Shown here one piece after another: positions 48,501 to 58,820 of a stretch of DNA of 64,000 nt. Within the stretch, counting starts at the first letter, position 1, and each line of letters starts with the position of its first letter. The stretch covers positions 248,001-312,000 of the forward strand of contig NW_026570231.1 of the NCBI RefSeq assembly GCF_019649055.1. The letters run 5' to 3'. A program made the position numbers and the translations under genes. The notes beneath the pieces were generated by a model. The model ran no database searches. It was not told where the DNA came from and saw only the letters and a program-made list of their open reading frames with translations. This DNA comes from Paramacrobiotus metropolitanus (lineage: Eukaryota; Tardigrada; Eutardigrada; Parachela; Macrobiotidae).

Positions 48501-51500
48501 GTTACAACATAATACGGCGATCAAAAACTTGTTGTTTGTAACAGTTTCTTCAGAAGCACATAGCTAGTGTACATTACAGATGATTCCACGCATATAATAC
48601 AACCAATATACAGATATGGTTGCTTTAAGTGTACCATATCTGTATATTGGTTGTATTATATGCGTGGAATCATCTCTAATGTACACTAGCTATGTGCTTC
48701 TGAAGAAATTATTATAGTGGGATATAGTCCATCAATTTACCGGTTGTCCGGAAAAGAACGCCCAAAGTATACCAACAATAGCCGCGGATAATAAGCTTTC
48801 CATGGCAGCCTAAAAATATCATTGCAGTGGTAATTTCATTAAGGATAGTAGGGCATTAATTATAACACGAAGTATCCTCAATCCCTCATCACCGACCTCT
48901 CTACAAACCGTATAACAAGAATTTAAAAAAACAGTTCTTTACCATATCATTTCCGGTACGCATTCCCAGCACGGCTCCAAAGGCCACAACCGGCGTAAGG
49001 GTTGCGAAGTACAAAAATATTGTGGCTGCGATGCTTTGTAAAGCAATGCCATCGCGAAAATCACTGGCATAAAAACGCGATTTTCGTTTAATATCTTCCA
49101 CTAATCCACCAAAGAATCTGCAATAAAAGCTATCATCAATTATTTAAATCTTGACAGTAAGTACTTACTTACAGCATGTAATGCACAATATGGTACATTA
49201 TGTACCATACGTACTGTGCATTATTGTACATGCTTATGTCGAGAAAATTTTATATCATATTCACCTTCCTGTCCGAGTGACCTGAACTTCCTCTTTCTTT
49301 TCTTCTACAGGCGACGATACGGCAAGTGACCCTTCAGCAGACCGTTTTCGATTTGGCTGAAAAAGACAGACTGACCAACAAGCATAAGGTCAACTAAACA
49401 AAACAACGGTACCTGAGATGGGAGCTTTTTGGGAGGCTCAATCCGAATCTGCAAAATTTGCAAAATGAAGCGTTATGGAACTTCTTCCACGTCGCAACGA
49501 ACCACATTTGAGGTAGTGGTAAAATTTACATTATCCGGGTTACAATGCATATACGAGTACATCGAACTTCCAGAAATTGTGTTATGTTTTCATATGGCGA
49601 AATCATAAGTAACACACACAAATTATTTTTTTACAAAAGCAATGTGCATTTATCGTAGAGACCAATACGGCTGCACGTGAAGGATGCATTTTACTCTGTA
49701 AGTACCGAGCGTTAATTGTTCAGATACCTGCGGATCCCATTCTCCAGGCGGCAATACAGTTACTTCCCCGAGGAATTCATCAAGGCCATCAATAATTTCT
49801 TTCTTATTCTTTGCTCGATAGAGACACTGTTGAAATACCTGGAATCATGCACAAATCCATAGCAGGCTACCATAGAACCATCTGTGGGAGTACATGTTCT
49901 GCTTAATTTATTAATTTGTCTGATTCAAACGTACCAGGATTCAATTATTTGAAACATAATATTCTGAAGTACTATCTATATAACTACCGGTATCTCAATG
50001 CTTAGGCCGGTATGAACTGGTATTGCACTGTGATGTATACTAACTTCATCAGAGCAAAGAGCACCCATAGCCCGTCCGATCTCATGAAATCTGGCAGCGT
50101 AACCGAGCGGTCCCAGCAACAAGAATACAAATCGTGTAGGAACATTAACTTCACTGAGATTTCCCACGCAAATATCGTTGTGTATCCGCACGAAGCCACA
50201 AATCGGTCGAGGAACAAATTCCACTTCACCCACCAAAATCGTGAAACTCTCTGTGTTCGGTGGTAGCTTCCTTGTGAAGTGCAGATTACCCTAAATACAT
50301 TAATTAATCTTTCTTTCAGCCTGTCGCGATACATCTTTTCGGAATTATTTTTAAATTTTCAGCTCAAAAGGTACTGAAATAATAAAAAAAATACAAATTA
50401 TTAGACTTGAATAGTACTTACCTTTACAATTCGTGGGCAATTTTAAACGAACAAGGCATGCATGTGCAACTTAAACTGTGCAAGATAAGGGCTCCCAGGC
50501 TAAATGCATAACTGCGATAATTATGTTTTTGCGAAAATTGTGCAAAATTAATGGATGTTCTGATGTTCGCTAAAACTTTATGAAAAATTTATTTCATAAT
50601 TACAAAGTCAGCCGCGCATGAAATACTGCCGTATATATTAAACTGACCCGACTGGCATTCCGGATAAGTACACCGTCGGAGCCATCTGTGCTGATCATGG
50701 ACGCGGCGGACATCACGTTAGGAACATTATCACGGCGGAGATTATTAGGGAATTTTTCACTGAAATCACCGGGTCGACCTAATGGTCCCGCTGTTGCAGG
50801 AGGCACCCCTGCGGCGGCATCTGACATGTGTGTCATGCTAAAGATGCCCTGAGAAATGCTCCTTTTCAGGCCCGACAATTGTCGCATGGCGTATGACGTC
50901 CTGTAATCACCGCAGCCTTCAAACTGGTGCCGGTGCCGGCGTAGAAGTACATCTCGCACTTGATCGCGATGATAATCTTGCAGCATCCCTTTGTGGATCC
51001 ACTCGTTTATGATAAGGTCACACAGCACCGGCAATGCCTGTATTCGAATTAATAATGCCAAAAAAGTCTTCCAGTAAAGTGTAAACCAAAGAACTGAGTA
51101 GCAGTATTTCAAATTTGAAAGGCAAATGCAATACTTTTTAACAAAGAGCACTTTAGAGACTAATGCGTTAAACGAATAGAGATTAGTATAAATTAGTATA
51201 GCGTTAAACGAGATTAGTATAAAAAAAAATGACTAACGCTTCAAAGTATTAAGAAAGATAGCCATAAAAACAGAATCACGTTTTTGGTAAAACCGCAAAA
51301 CGTATATTCCTGATAAAATCCAAAAACAAAAAAGCAATTTAGTGAATACAGTAAAATCATTTTATTTAAAAAATTATTTTGAACTGTGTTGTCACAAGCG
51401 TTTGATCTAAAGACAACAACGTACCACAACGTCGGCTTCGAGTAACATGGCACTCTGACAAATAAACGAGCGTAATTCCAGCAGATGATGAAGCGAACCG

Positions 51501-53760
51501 GTAGCGACAAATGGCTTCGACCTGACAAGAAAGGTTTCAGATGGTGGTTTGTAACAGAACACAAGGGCACTTAGTCATTACAGAAAGCACCAAATATAGT
51601 ACAAAACCCATTACCATCTGTTTCCGCCCTCCTCTACGTCTTCCTCGAATTTAATCCACCTATGAAAAGGCCAAATACGTGCGTGCATAATATGCTTCAA
51701 TCATATTCATCAGGCACATAATCCGTTAATAATCAAAACCAACCTTGCGGTTTCTTTCCACTCCAAAGACCCGTCCTTGGCCGGACGTAATTCCTCCATT
51801 TCGCAAAACAAGGGATGACTGCTCGTGCCGTTCTGCGGCGTTTCTTCCACCATCTCATCTCCATCACCCAATGTGAACTGGATGCCAAATTGTGACGGTG
51901 CTATAATATAACAATTCAGTAATTTGCAATCTGGTTAAAAGGCTCTAACAATAACATAAAAAGGTCAATCTTAGCATTATTGCATATGTGGAGCACATGT
52001 GGTAAAAGTCCATATAGCTTACTAATTTGCTTGCAAGAAATTATCACTTTAAAATAGGTGAAATTGTGGGCGATTTTAAAAAGCTAGCCCAAGAGACAAT
52101 AGCAAGCAGAGACGACCTAGTTGTTTATTTAAAAAACCTGCCAATAAACCAAGATATTTCAAACTGTCTGAAGTGCCGTGCAGAAAATTAAACCTTACCT
52201 ATCGCCAGATTTAAATTTATCGACAAAGAAACTGCAGAATTATGATGTTATAATAACGACTAATTTTTTAGGATTTATTTGAATGATCATAAGCAAATCA
52301 ACATGGCATTTGGAAAACTGTAAACTAAAAAAATATAAAACTGTTTATATAACTGTTTATTTTGGAGGTTAATTTGGTAGCCAATTGCAGTCGGTATCTG
52401 GTACAAGTACTGATGGTACCCGGTGAGAGCAAGCGTTTTTAGGACGTTATGCCGGAATACTGCATCTGATCATGATCGAACAAACATATAATAACGATAC
52501 ACAAGAGCCCACGACGGCAGTAAGCGCTTACTTACCATGGTTAGCGTTAATTGCATAATAAACTACTTATTAACAGTCAGCAGTGCTTAAAATAACACTT
52601 TCCACCGTGTGTTGGAGGGAAAATATACCCTGACAAGAGAAAATACACATGAATAATACCACGCACGTGTGTACACTTGTCTGCAACGTCAACTCTTCAA
52701 CCGGCATAAAATATTAGCATTCAGAAAGTTGAATGAATGCCTGCCGAACCGATGCCCATAAAGGAAGTACTCATCCAAATTATAAACAGTTTGAAAATGC
52801 TTTATCATCGCGCAAAAGAACACAATAGAAATCAACCAAAAGTATTTTCGCTGGCTTCCGACTGGTTCTGGTAAATTTTCTGCACAAACATTTTTTCACA
52901 TTGAATCACGAAGTCACAGTTCACCGTCAGTACAAGATTAACCAAAAACTACTTATGACCAAGCAGAAACAGTTGCGAACGTTAAGTAAAACATTATTCA
53001 CTGAATCAATTATCGGAAATAAGAAATCAGGTTCGGTTAATTTACAGCCGATATCAACAATCAATCGATTTTATGTAAAGTAAAAAACAGCTTTACTGTG
53101 TTAGCGTGTCGTACAGGAAAAAGTTTTTCCGATGTTTAAATTTTGTTTCGGTTTCACCACTTCCAGTCAATTACCAGTACGTAACAGCATGTCTGAATTT
53201 CGACAACCTAATTATAAACAGTGCCAAACTAACGTTAAAAGTCTTTTATATGTAATACAAACGTTCATTGACGGATTAATGTCAAATCCGCTCTAATAAT
53301 GTTTTTAAGTACTGGACGAAAAAATAAATTTAGGTGCTTGTTACATTTTATCCATACGCATCATATGGCCTACAGACGGGTACCGTAAATAAGCAGACAC
53401 ACACACGGGTTATGATTAGCTAAGGAGCTTACACGCCGCGGTTTCATCCGCCGAATGTAATCCCTTCCTCGATCCTCCTCGCTGACGGCGACTAATATGT
53501 TGAATATCGCCCACCGCTGATGAATAATAACTTGCACCATGCGCAGCATTGGCGGCATCAGTCGGTATCCCTAAATACAGGGCGACAGTGTAAAAATATT
53601 GTGCAACACACTGCAACAACAAGGTACACAGGAAAACATTACGGGATGATGGATTATGCGGTGCCGACGATGTTGCAGCCTTCCGACTGCCAGAGCCGGA
53701 AACCGTACTGGCGACGTTGGCCGTTTCCATGTTGATCTCCACAGAATCCCGCACCTTCAT
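45528..53760 (-). CDS. SLC4-family Na+-coupled bicarbonate transporter
   Basis: Nineteen exons, minus strand: 53760-53643, 53570-53433, 51900-51744, 51659-51615, 51521-51425, 51037-50648, 50290-50045, 49838-49728, 49448-49413, 49356-49265, 49117-48943, 48809-48741, 48390-48326, 48200-47744, 47469-46942, 46862-46794, 46568-46392, 46333-46008, 45738-45528; 1,168 aa. The cytosolic band-3 domain shows [54 protein letters not shown]. The transmembrane part has [85 protein letters not shown] and VRKLMDFVF. The third extracellular loop has four Cys and NMT / NGT glycosylation sites, a mark of the Na+/HCO3- branch (NBC/NDCBE, fly Ndae1) and not the Cl-/HCO3- exchangers. Role: plasma-membrane pH regulation. 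The first two exons are poorly conserved but join in phase across a 1.5 kb intron. Confidence 0.92.
48545..48708. other. Near-perfect 76 bp inverted repeat with 12 nt loop, in an SLC4 intron
   Basis: Left arm 48545-48620 and right arm 48633-48708 are complementary at 75 of 76 positions (single mismatch at the attaC/Gaga site). The loop is tgctttaagtgt. It lies in the intron between SLC4 exons 48809-48741 and 48390-48326, 32 bp from the upstream exon. No flanking target-site duplication is visible. Transcribed, it would form a very stable hairpin: a candidate hairpin-siRNA or pri-miRNA-like precursor, or a recent foldback insertion. Confidence 0.85.
49175..49232. other. Imperfect intronic palindrome
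   Basis: catgtaatgcacaatatgg pairs imperfectly with the complement of ccatacgtactgtgcatta...catg. The centre is an exact TGGTACA-TTA-TGTACCA palindrome at 49191-49207. It lies in the short SLC4 intron 49118-49264. Confidence 0.5.
51165..51225. repeat. Short intronic direct repeat
   Basis: gcgttaaacga...gattagtataa occurs twice in tandem (51165-51200 and 51201-51225, the first with an extra attagtata) within the SLC4 intron 51038-51424. Confidence 0.6.
51901..53432 (-). other. Large SLC4 intron
   Basis: 1.5 kb intron between the second and third SLC4 exons, about ten times longer than most introns here. No exon or ORF is supported inside. It may hold an alternative promoter, since the two upstream exons encode only a variable N-terminus. 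Confidence 0.55.
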
Positions 53761-54924
53761 TATGCTATCGTGTGTCCAAGTTTTGGCATAAAATTTTTGG
53801 ATGAAAAAGCAATAACTAAACGTAGTCACAACGGATTTTCCTGAGCAAGTGTTGCATTTCGGATACTCTGATGCAGATGCAGTCGAACGGCGAGTTACTT
53901 TGACACCAGTGGGACGCAAATTAATGACTGGTTATGCTGCAGCGGCAAGTATGTGCTGTATAATGAACAATTCATTCCGTCGTAGGTTTCTTTGAAAAAA
54001 CATTTCGAAGTACGAAGCTAGTAAAATGCATATCAAAACTTACGAAGCCAGACTAGTCTAATAACGCCAGATCACCGAACTGGTAAGTAATCATTCTTGT
54101 CTTTTTCTCAAAAGCGTCAATATGGTAGCCGCCACAGCGTAGTACTGTAGTCGCTGTAAAATACTGTGACGAACGCATTCGAGTACGTACCGGCAAAGAT
54201 ATGTGCGGGGAACGGGCCGAGCGGCTCTACGTTGCATTGTACCGTACGTACTGCCTACTCTATGACCATCTGTCTATTTCGCCGATCGATGGGCTTGCTT
54301 TGCTTGTTTATTGTCGTTCACGCAATCGATAATCCCGGCCAGCTTCTTCGGCTACGCTATTCAGATCTTTAGAATTACAAAATGTTGCACTCTGCGCTTG
54401 GAGAGTCATCGGATGGTAGAAAACAAATGCAGCGTACAGCACTATATTACAGCGTCTGCGTGGCGATTATCGCGTGTCCTCCCAATCTTTTGTAAGGCTT
54501 TTCTTAACAATTTTACGACTAAAGGACTACCAACACAGTAGGCTACACACTACGCTACCAGATTAAAACAGTTTTAAAATAAAAAATTAAACCGTAAGCC
54601 AACATTATTTAATACGAAAGCAACAAATCCGCCAAATCGCACACTGAAATTACGTTTCCCAAACAGTATAATCTCGGAATACCTGAAATGTTTTCTTTCG
54701 CAAAACATAGTACGGATGAATATCAGTGCTGCCAAGTTTTCAACACCCTAAGTATAAAAGGTCATGTATACCGGCTACTGTCTAGTGTCATACACCCGTA
54801 CATGTTTCTTTCTTTATAATTACTGCTCCCCAACATCCTAAACACAGTACCTCTGAAACCGACAGCTCGCACGCTATCATCAAAATCAAAGACCAAGTGC
54901 GCAAAAGACGGAAATTCTGAACAA
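53761..54924. other. Intergenic between DCAF13 and SLC4
   Basis: 3' flank of DCAF13 and 5' flank of SLC4 (both minus strand). The frame of the first SLC4 exon stays open to 53919 but lacks support. No other exon seen. Confidence 0.5.
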
Positions 54925-57653
54925 TTATTCCTGTTCGTTAATGACAGCCTTCTTCCGCTCAGGAACATATGGCACAGCTCCAGGTTTACTGTGCGCTCGC
55001 CGGTTGGCTTCCTTCCGTTTCTTACTGAACCGACTCTCCTGGTTCTGTTTCTTGGCATTGTAGACGTGCTTGGGTAAGTGGCGGTGACGTAAAATGCGTT
55101 TGACTTGCGGATGATGACCGTATTTCTCCTTTAGCTTCTCACTGTAGCGAAATGCAGCGGTTTCTCTGGGAGCCAGCTACAACAGCCGACAACCAATCAT
55201 TCTCATGGCATGTACAGTGCTATCGCGTCAATTTATCTGAATAAATTCTGCACACCCAGTGTATACATTTCTGACAATAACTATGGATTAAATAGGGCGC
55301 GAGTTCTAAATTTAATACTGTACACAAAAACCCGATATTGACCTGCAGCAACTATGGGATATTTACTTTGATATGTGTGTAAAAAGGATTTCTACGCCCG
55401 AATACTAGCCAGATAATCAAACCGCATTGAGAAAAAATTCGAATTTAATTATATCAACGATACGCGTGTACAGAGTTATAGACCCAGTCCTAACCACCAG
55501 CGAGGCTCATCCAGAACTACTGAATACATTAATGCAGTCCGCATAATTTCATATTCCCAACAGCGCTAGCATAAGCTAATAAGAGCATCGGTACAGTATG
55601 AACAAATCAATAATTAGAACGAAAATCTGAAACACTCACAATAACTAAAATAATAATCTCATCTTTCAGGTAAAGCAATAGCTGCCTGTACATTTATAGA
55701 TAATTTCAAATTGCTACGCAAAGAAATGTCAGGACTTACGTAACCAAGTTTCTCCGAAGCGTGAGATTTCCATAGACGGATATTCATTTCATCCGATCCC
55801 GAAATAATGAAACGATTATCGCGACTATATCGGATGCTAGTGACACGCTGCATTCTCTTAGTGTGATAGATCTCCCTGTGGTTAGAGTTGACGTCATCAG
55901 ACCATAAATGACACCAAACACCCAATTTTCCATTATATCGTGACAAAACAATTTCTTACCGACTATGGCCTTTTTCGACGGGAAAAATACGTATGGTCTT
56001 ATCGTAACTGGCTGTCACGAACTCTTTTCCGGTTGGGGAATAATCCAGATCCAGTACTGCCAAAGAAAACGGTGCAGAATGACAGCTGAATCTCATACGA
56101 ATTGCAACCCAATAACGCGTCTTCGGTGAACAAAACCATATCACAGATACAGTTAGTTAAAAAATTGCTAATTGCTGCTCATTTCAACCCCACAACGGTC
56201 ACCTTGGCTAAAAAAATTAAGCCATCTCACCTGCTGAAACATGGTCGGAATAAACCATAGTGGGAGTCGAGAGGTTTCTCATATCAAAAGAATAACAGTT
56301 GTAGTCTTCGTTGGCTGCGGTAAAGATATATGCTTCCATGGGATTCCAGCAAAGCGTGTTGGTTTTCATAGCGAGCGTAACCTGGCCAGAACAATTTCTA
56401 TCCATACGGTTTTCATGTAACAACGAATATAATCAAAAAATATGTAATAACAACTAAAAAGACACTACTTTAACTTACCTTGCGCAACGGATTTGCCTGC
56501 CGAATATCATGCAGCACTATGCTTCGATCCGCAGAACAACTGGCGATAATATTGGTCTACAACGCCATCAATAACGGTCACGCGCGTTATAAGAATATCA
56601 ATTCTTCAACCAACGATATCGCAATACGAACCTCAATGCAATTAAATTTCGCAGCATGAACAGAATCCGCTCCCCATGAGTACGAGCGGATAGGGTGAGA
56701 GCGCGCTTCATCCCAAATTTCCACAGCTTCACCACAAGTTGCATATTTGGAGTCGCTGTAATGATGGTCAATCGACAAAAGATTTGTCTGCAAAAAATAA
56801 AATTTCAAACAATATATCTTATCCGAAGGCAAAACTGAATGTCAACAAATAAAAATCTCCGGACACGAGAAATTTTATTAAGAAAAAATACTACCCAAAT
56901 CATCCGTGCTCAGCATTTTTTTTAGATTACTACATACTTTTTGGTACATTCCTTTCAGCAGCAATAAATGTCATAATAAAAAAAAACAAAGGAGAATGAA
57001 TAAGTACTTCACTTAGCGAAGAAAACAGCCATCCAAAAGTTTCTAACTCCAAAAGTCTTTCAGTACCTTGCTCATGAGCGTCCCAACGGGCTCAGCCAGA
57101 TCCACCAAATCCCACTGTTTAATATTCTGGTCATCTCCCACCGAAAACACGAATTTGCCGTCGCTGCTAAAACACAGACCCCGCACAATGCCGCGATGCG
57201 CCTGGACACTTCGCAGACACCGCCGGTCCGCCAAATTCCACACACGGATCTAATCAACAAATAATCAAAAAAATACTGGAACGCCGCCAAGGGCTTCTCG
57301 CTCTTTGAACCTACTTCTCCATCGTACGCTCCACTAACAAGGGTCGACAAGCTCTGAGGATGACAAATAAGGCACTGGACACCGTCACGATGTCCGTCCA
57401 ACGATCCGATAAATGGTTTTGCAAACAGTCGCTCTAACTTGGCTGAATTCACAGCACGAACGTATTCTCTGGCCGCTTCGAATGGATGTTGGGAAGGATC
57501 ATAATTACGGGAAACTTAATAATCAACAGGAAAACCACCATCAGCAAAAGAAAGTTCAGAAGTTTCGAGTGATTTGCAGTTACCTTTTGGAATATCCCGT
57601 TTTGTTTCCGGCAAATACTGGTCTGGATTCCTACTGAGAATTTTTACCTTCAT
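54925..57653 (-). CDS. DCAF13: DCAF13 / Sof1, WD40 ribosome-biogenesis factor
   Basis: Nine exons, minus strand: 57653-57584, 57514-57315, 57249-57067, 56787-56632, 56556-56479, 56381-56231, 56056-55960, 55875-55740, 55176-54925; 440 aa (human 445). Starts MKVKILSRNPDQYLPETKRD, as in human. It then has EYVRAVNSAKLERLFAKPF and seven WD40-type blades (e.g. GDDQNIKQWDL, GEAVEIWDE, TNTLCWNPMEAYIFTAANED, DYSPTGKEFVTASYDKTIRI, SDEMNIRLWKSHASEKLG). The Sof1 C-terminal extension follows (VKRILRHRHLPKHVY, then HSKPGAVPYVPERKKAV). Family function: component of the nucleolar small-subunit processome for 18S rRNA, and a reported CUL4-DDB1 substrate receptor. Every junction is GT-AG and in phase. Divergent from the RRM/RING gene. 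Confidence 0.95.
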
Positions 57654-58820
57654 GACTGGATCAATTAGATGCTTCAGTTCTTCGAGCAATCATGCAGAAA
57701 AATTGTTGAATGACAGAATCACAAAATCAAAAAAACCATCATTTACTGATTAAAAACAGAAGGTGGTCTGCAGCAGTGAAGCAATTTTATAGATCACAAA
57801 TTAAAATCTCAAATGCACTAAAAATGCCAGTGGACCTGTACAGGCTTTACTTGTTAATCATTAAGGTTTAACAGAAGAATAGAAACTGGCAGTATTCAAC
57901 ACACACTATAAAAAAGACACATACGTTTCACCTTGGGAAGAACCCTTAATTAACAGTAGATTAGAATCATTAGACAGCCATGAACTTGGGAACTTCAAAA
58001 AATGGGAAGCGAAACCGGAAATGCTGTTTGATTTAAGCATGGTGCCAAACACGTTCGGGTGGCGGTGGCGAGCTCGTCGAAGTTTTTGAATTTCGATACA
58101 ACCATCTCGCCGGACCTCTTCGATCATCAGAAATGCCGCTCGAAATAATTCATTTTGTAAAAAATTTCATCTGCTGTCTGCTGGCCGTTTAAAATGAGGA
58201 ATTAAAGGCGGCAGATAGTTTTAATTTCAATTATGACAAATTCTTAAAATAATTTCCTGTGCTGGTCTTTGCAAGAAGAGCAATCAATTAAATAGGAAAT
58301 TTTTAAATCGCCTACGTAGTAGTAAGTATTTCTTCGGCGAAAGCACAAGAAGTGTTCGATCTGACTCCAGCCCTTTATTATCGTCACATGACTTGGCCCG
58401 GACCGTTGCGGAGCCGCTCTAAAATATCGCACTTTTGCTTTTTTCAGTGAATAAAAGCATGTTTGTAACTTGTAGCTCCATATTCAGTACTTACTGTATG
58501 TAGTTGGTACTTTTCGAGCGTACTTTTCGAGCGTACTTTTCGCTCGCAACACACGTACTTTTCGAGCGTTGTTGTTTGAAATTATTGATCGAAAACTTTT
58601 CATTTTCCAATGAGCAAAACAGTAAATGAAACTGCTAGTTTGTTTTGCGTTTTTATAGTTAAGCCAGTAAATGTTCCGTTTCCATGTGAGTTTGTTACTT
58701 GAACAAGAAACCACATCAAGTGTGGATTTTCCCTCTATTTCCTTGGTGTTTGGGTATGAGCAGTGATCGTATGAGCTCAAGAAGTTGTAGCAGATTGTTT
58801 GTTACATTTTACTTGTCAGA
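57654..58820. other. Divergent intergenic region, DCAF13 and RRM/RING gene
   Basis: Shared 5' region of two divergent genes. Contains the 13 bp motif repeat at 58507-58568. A minus-strand open frame at 57906-58127 (73 codons) has no family or splice support. Confidence 0.5.
58507..58568. repeat. GTACTTTTCGAGC motif, four copies in the divergent promoter region
   Basis: Copies start at 58507, 58520, 58533 (ending CGCTC in place of CGAGC) and 58555, the first three head to tail. CGAGCG and CGCTCG half-sites are complementary to each other. The cluster lies 250-315 bp upstream of the ATG at 58821 and could be a binding-site array, or simply a minisatellite. Confidence 0.6.

Noticed and set aside
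53520-53844. Plus-strand open frames in this stretch
   Set aside because: They lie opposite the in-phase 5' exons of SLC4.
57906-58127. Minus-strand 73-codon open frame upstream of DCAF13
   Set aside because: Does not join in phase to DCAF13, whose own ATG matches the family start; no other support.
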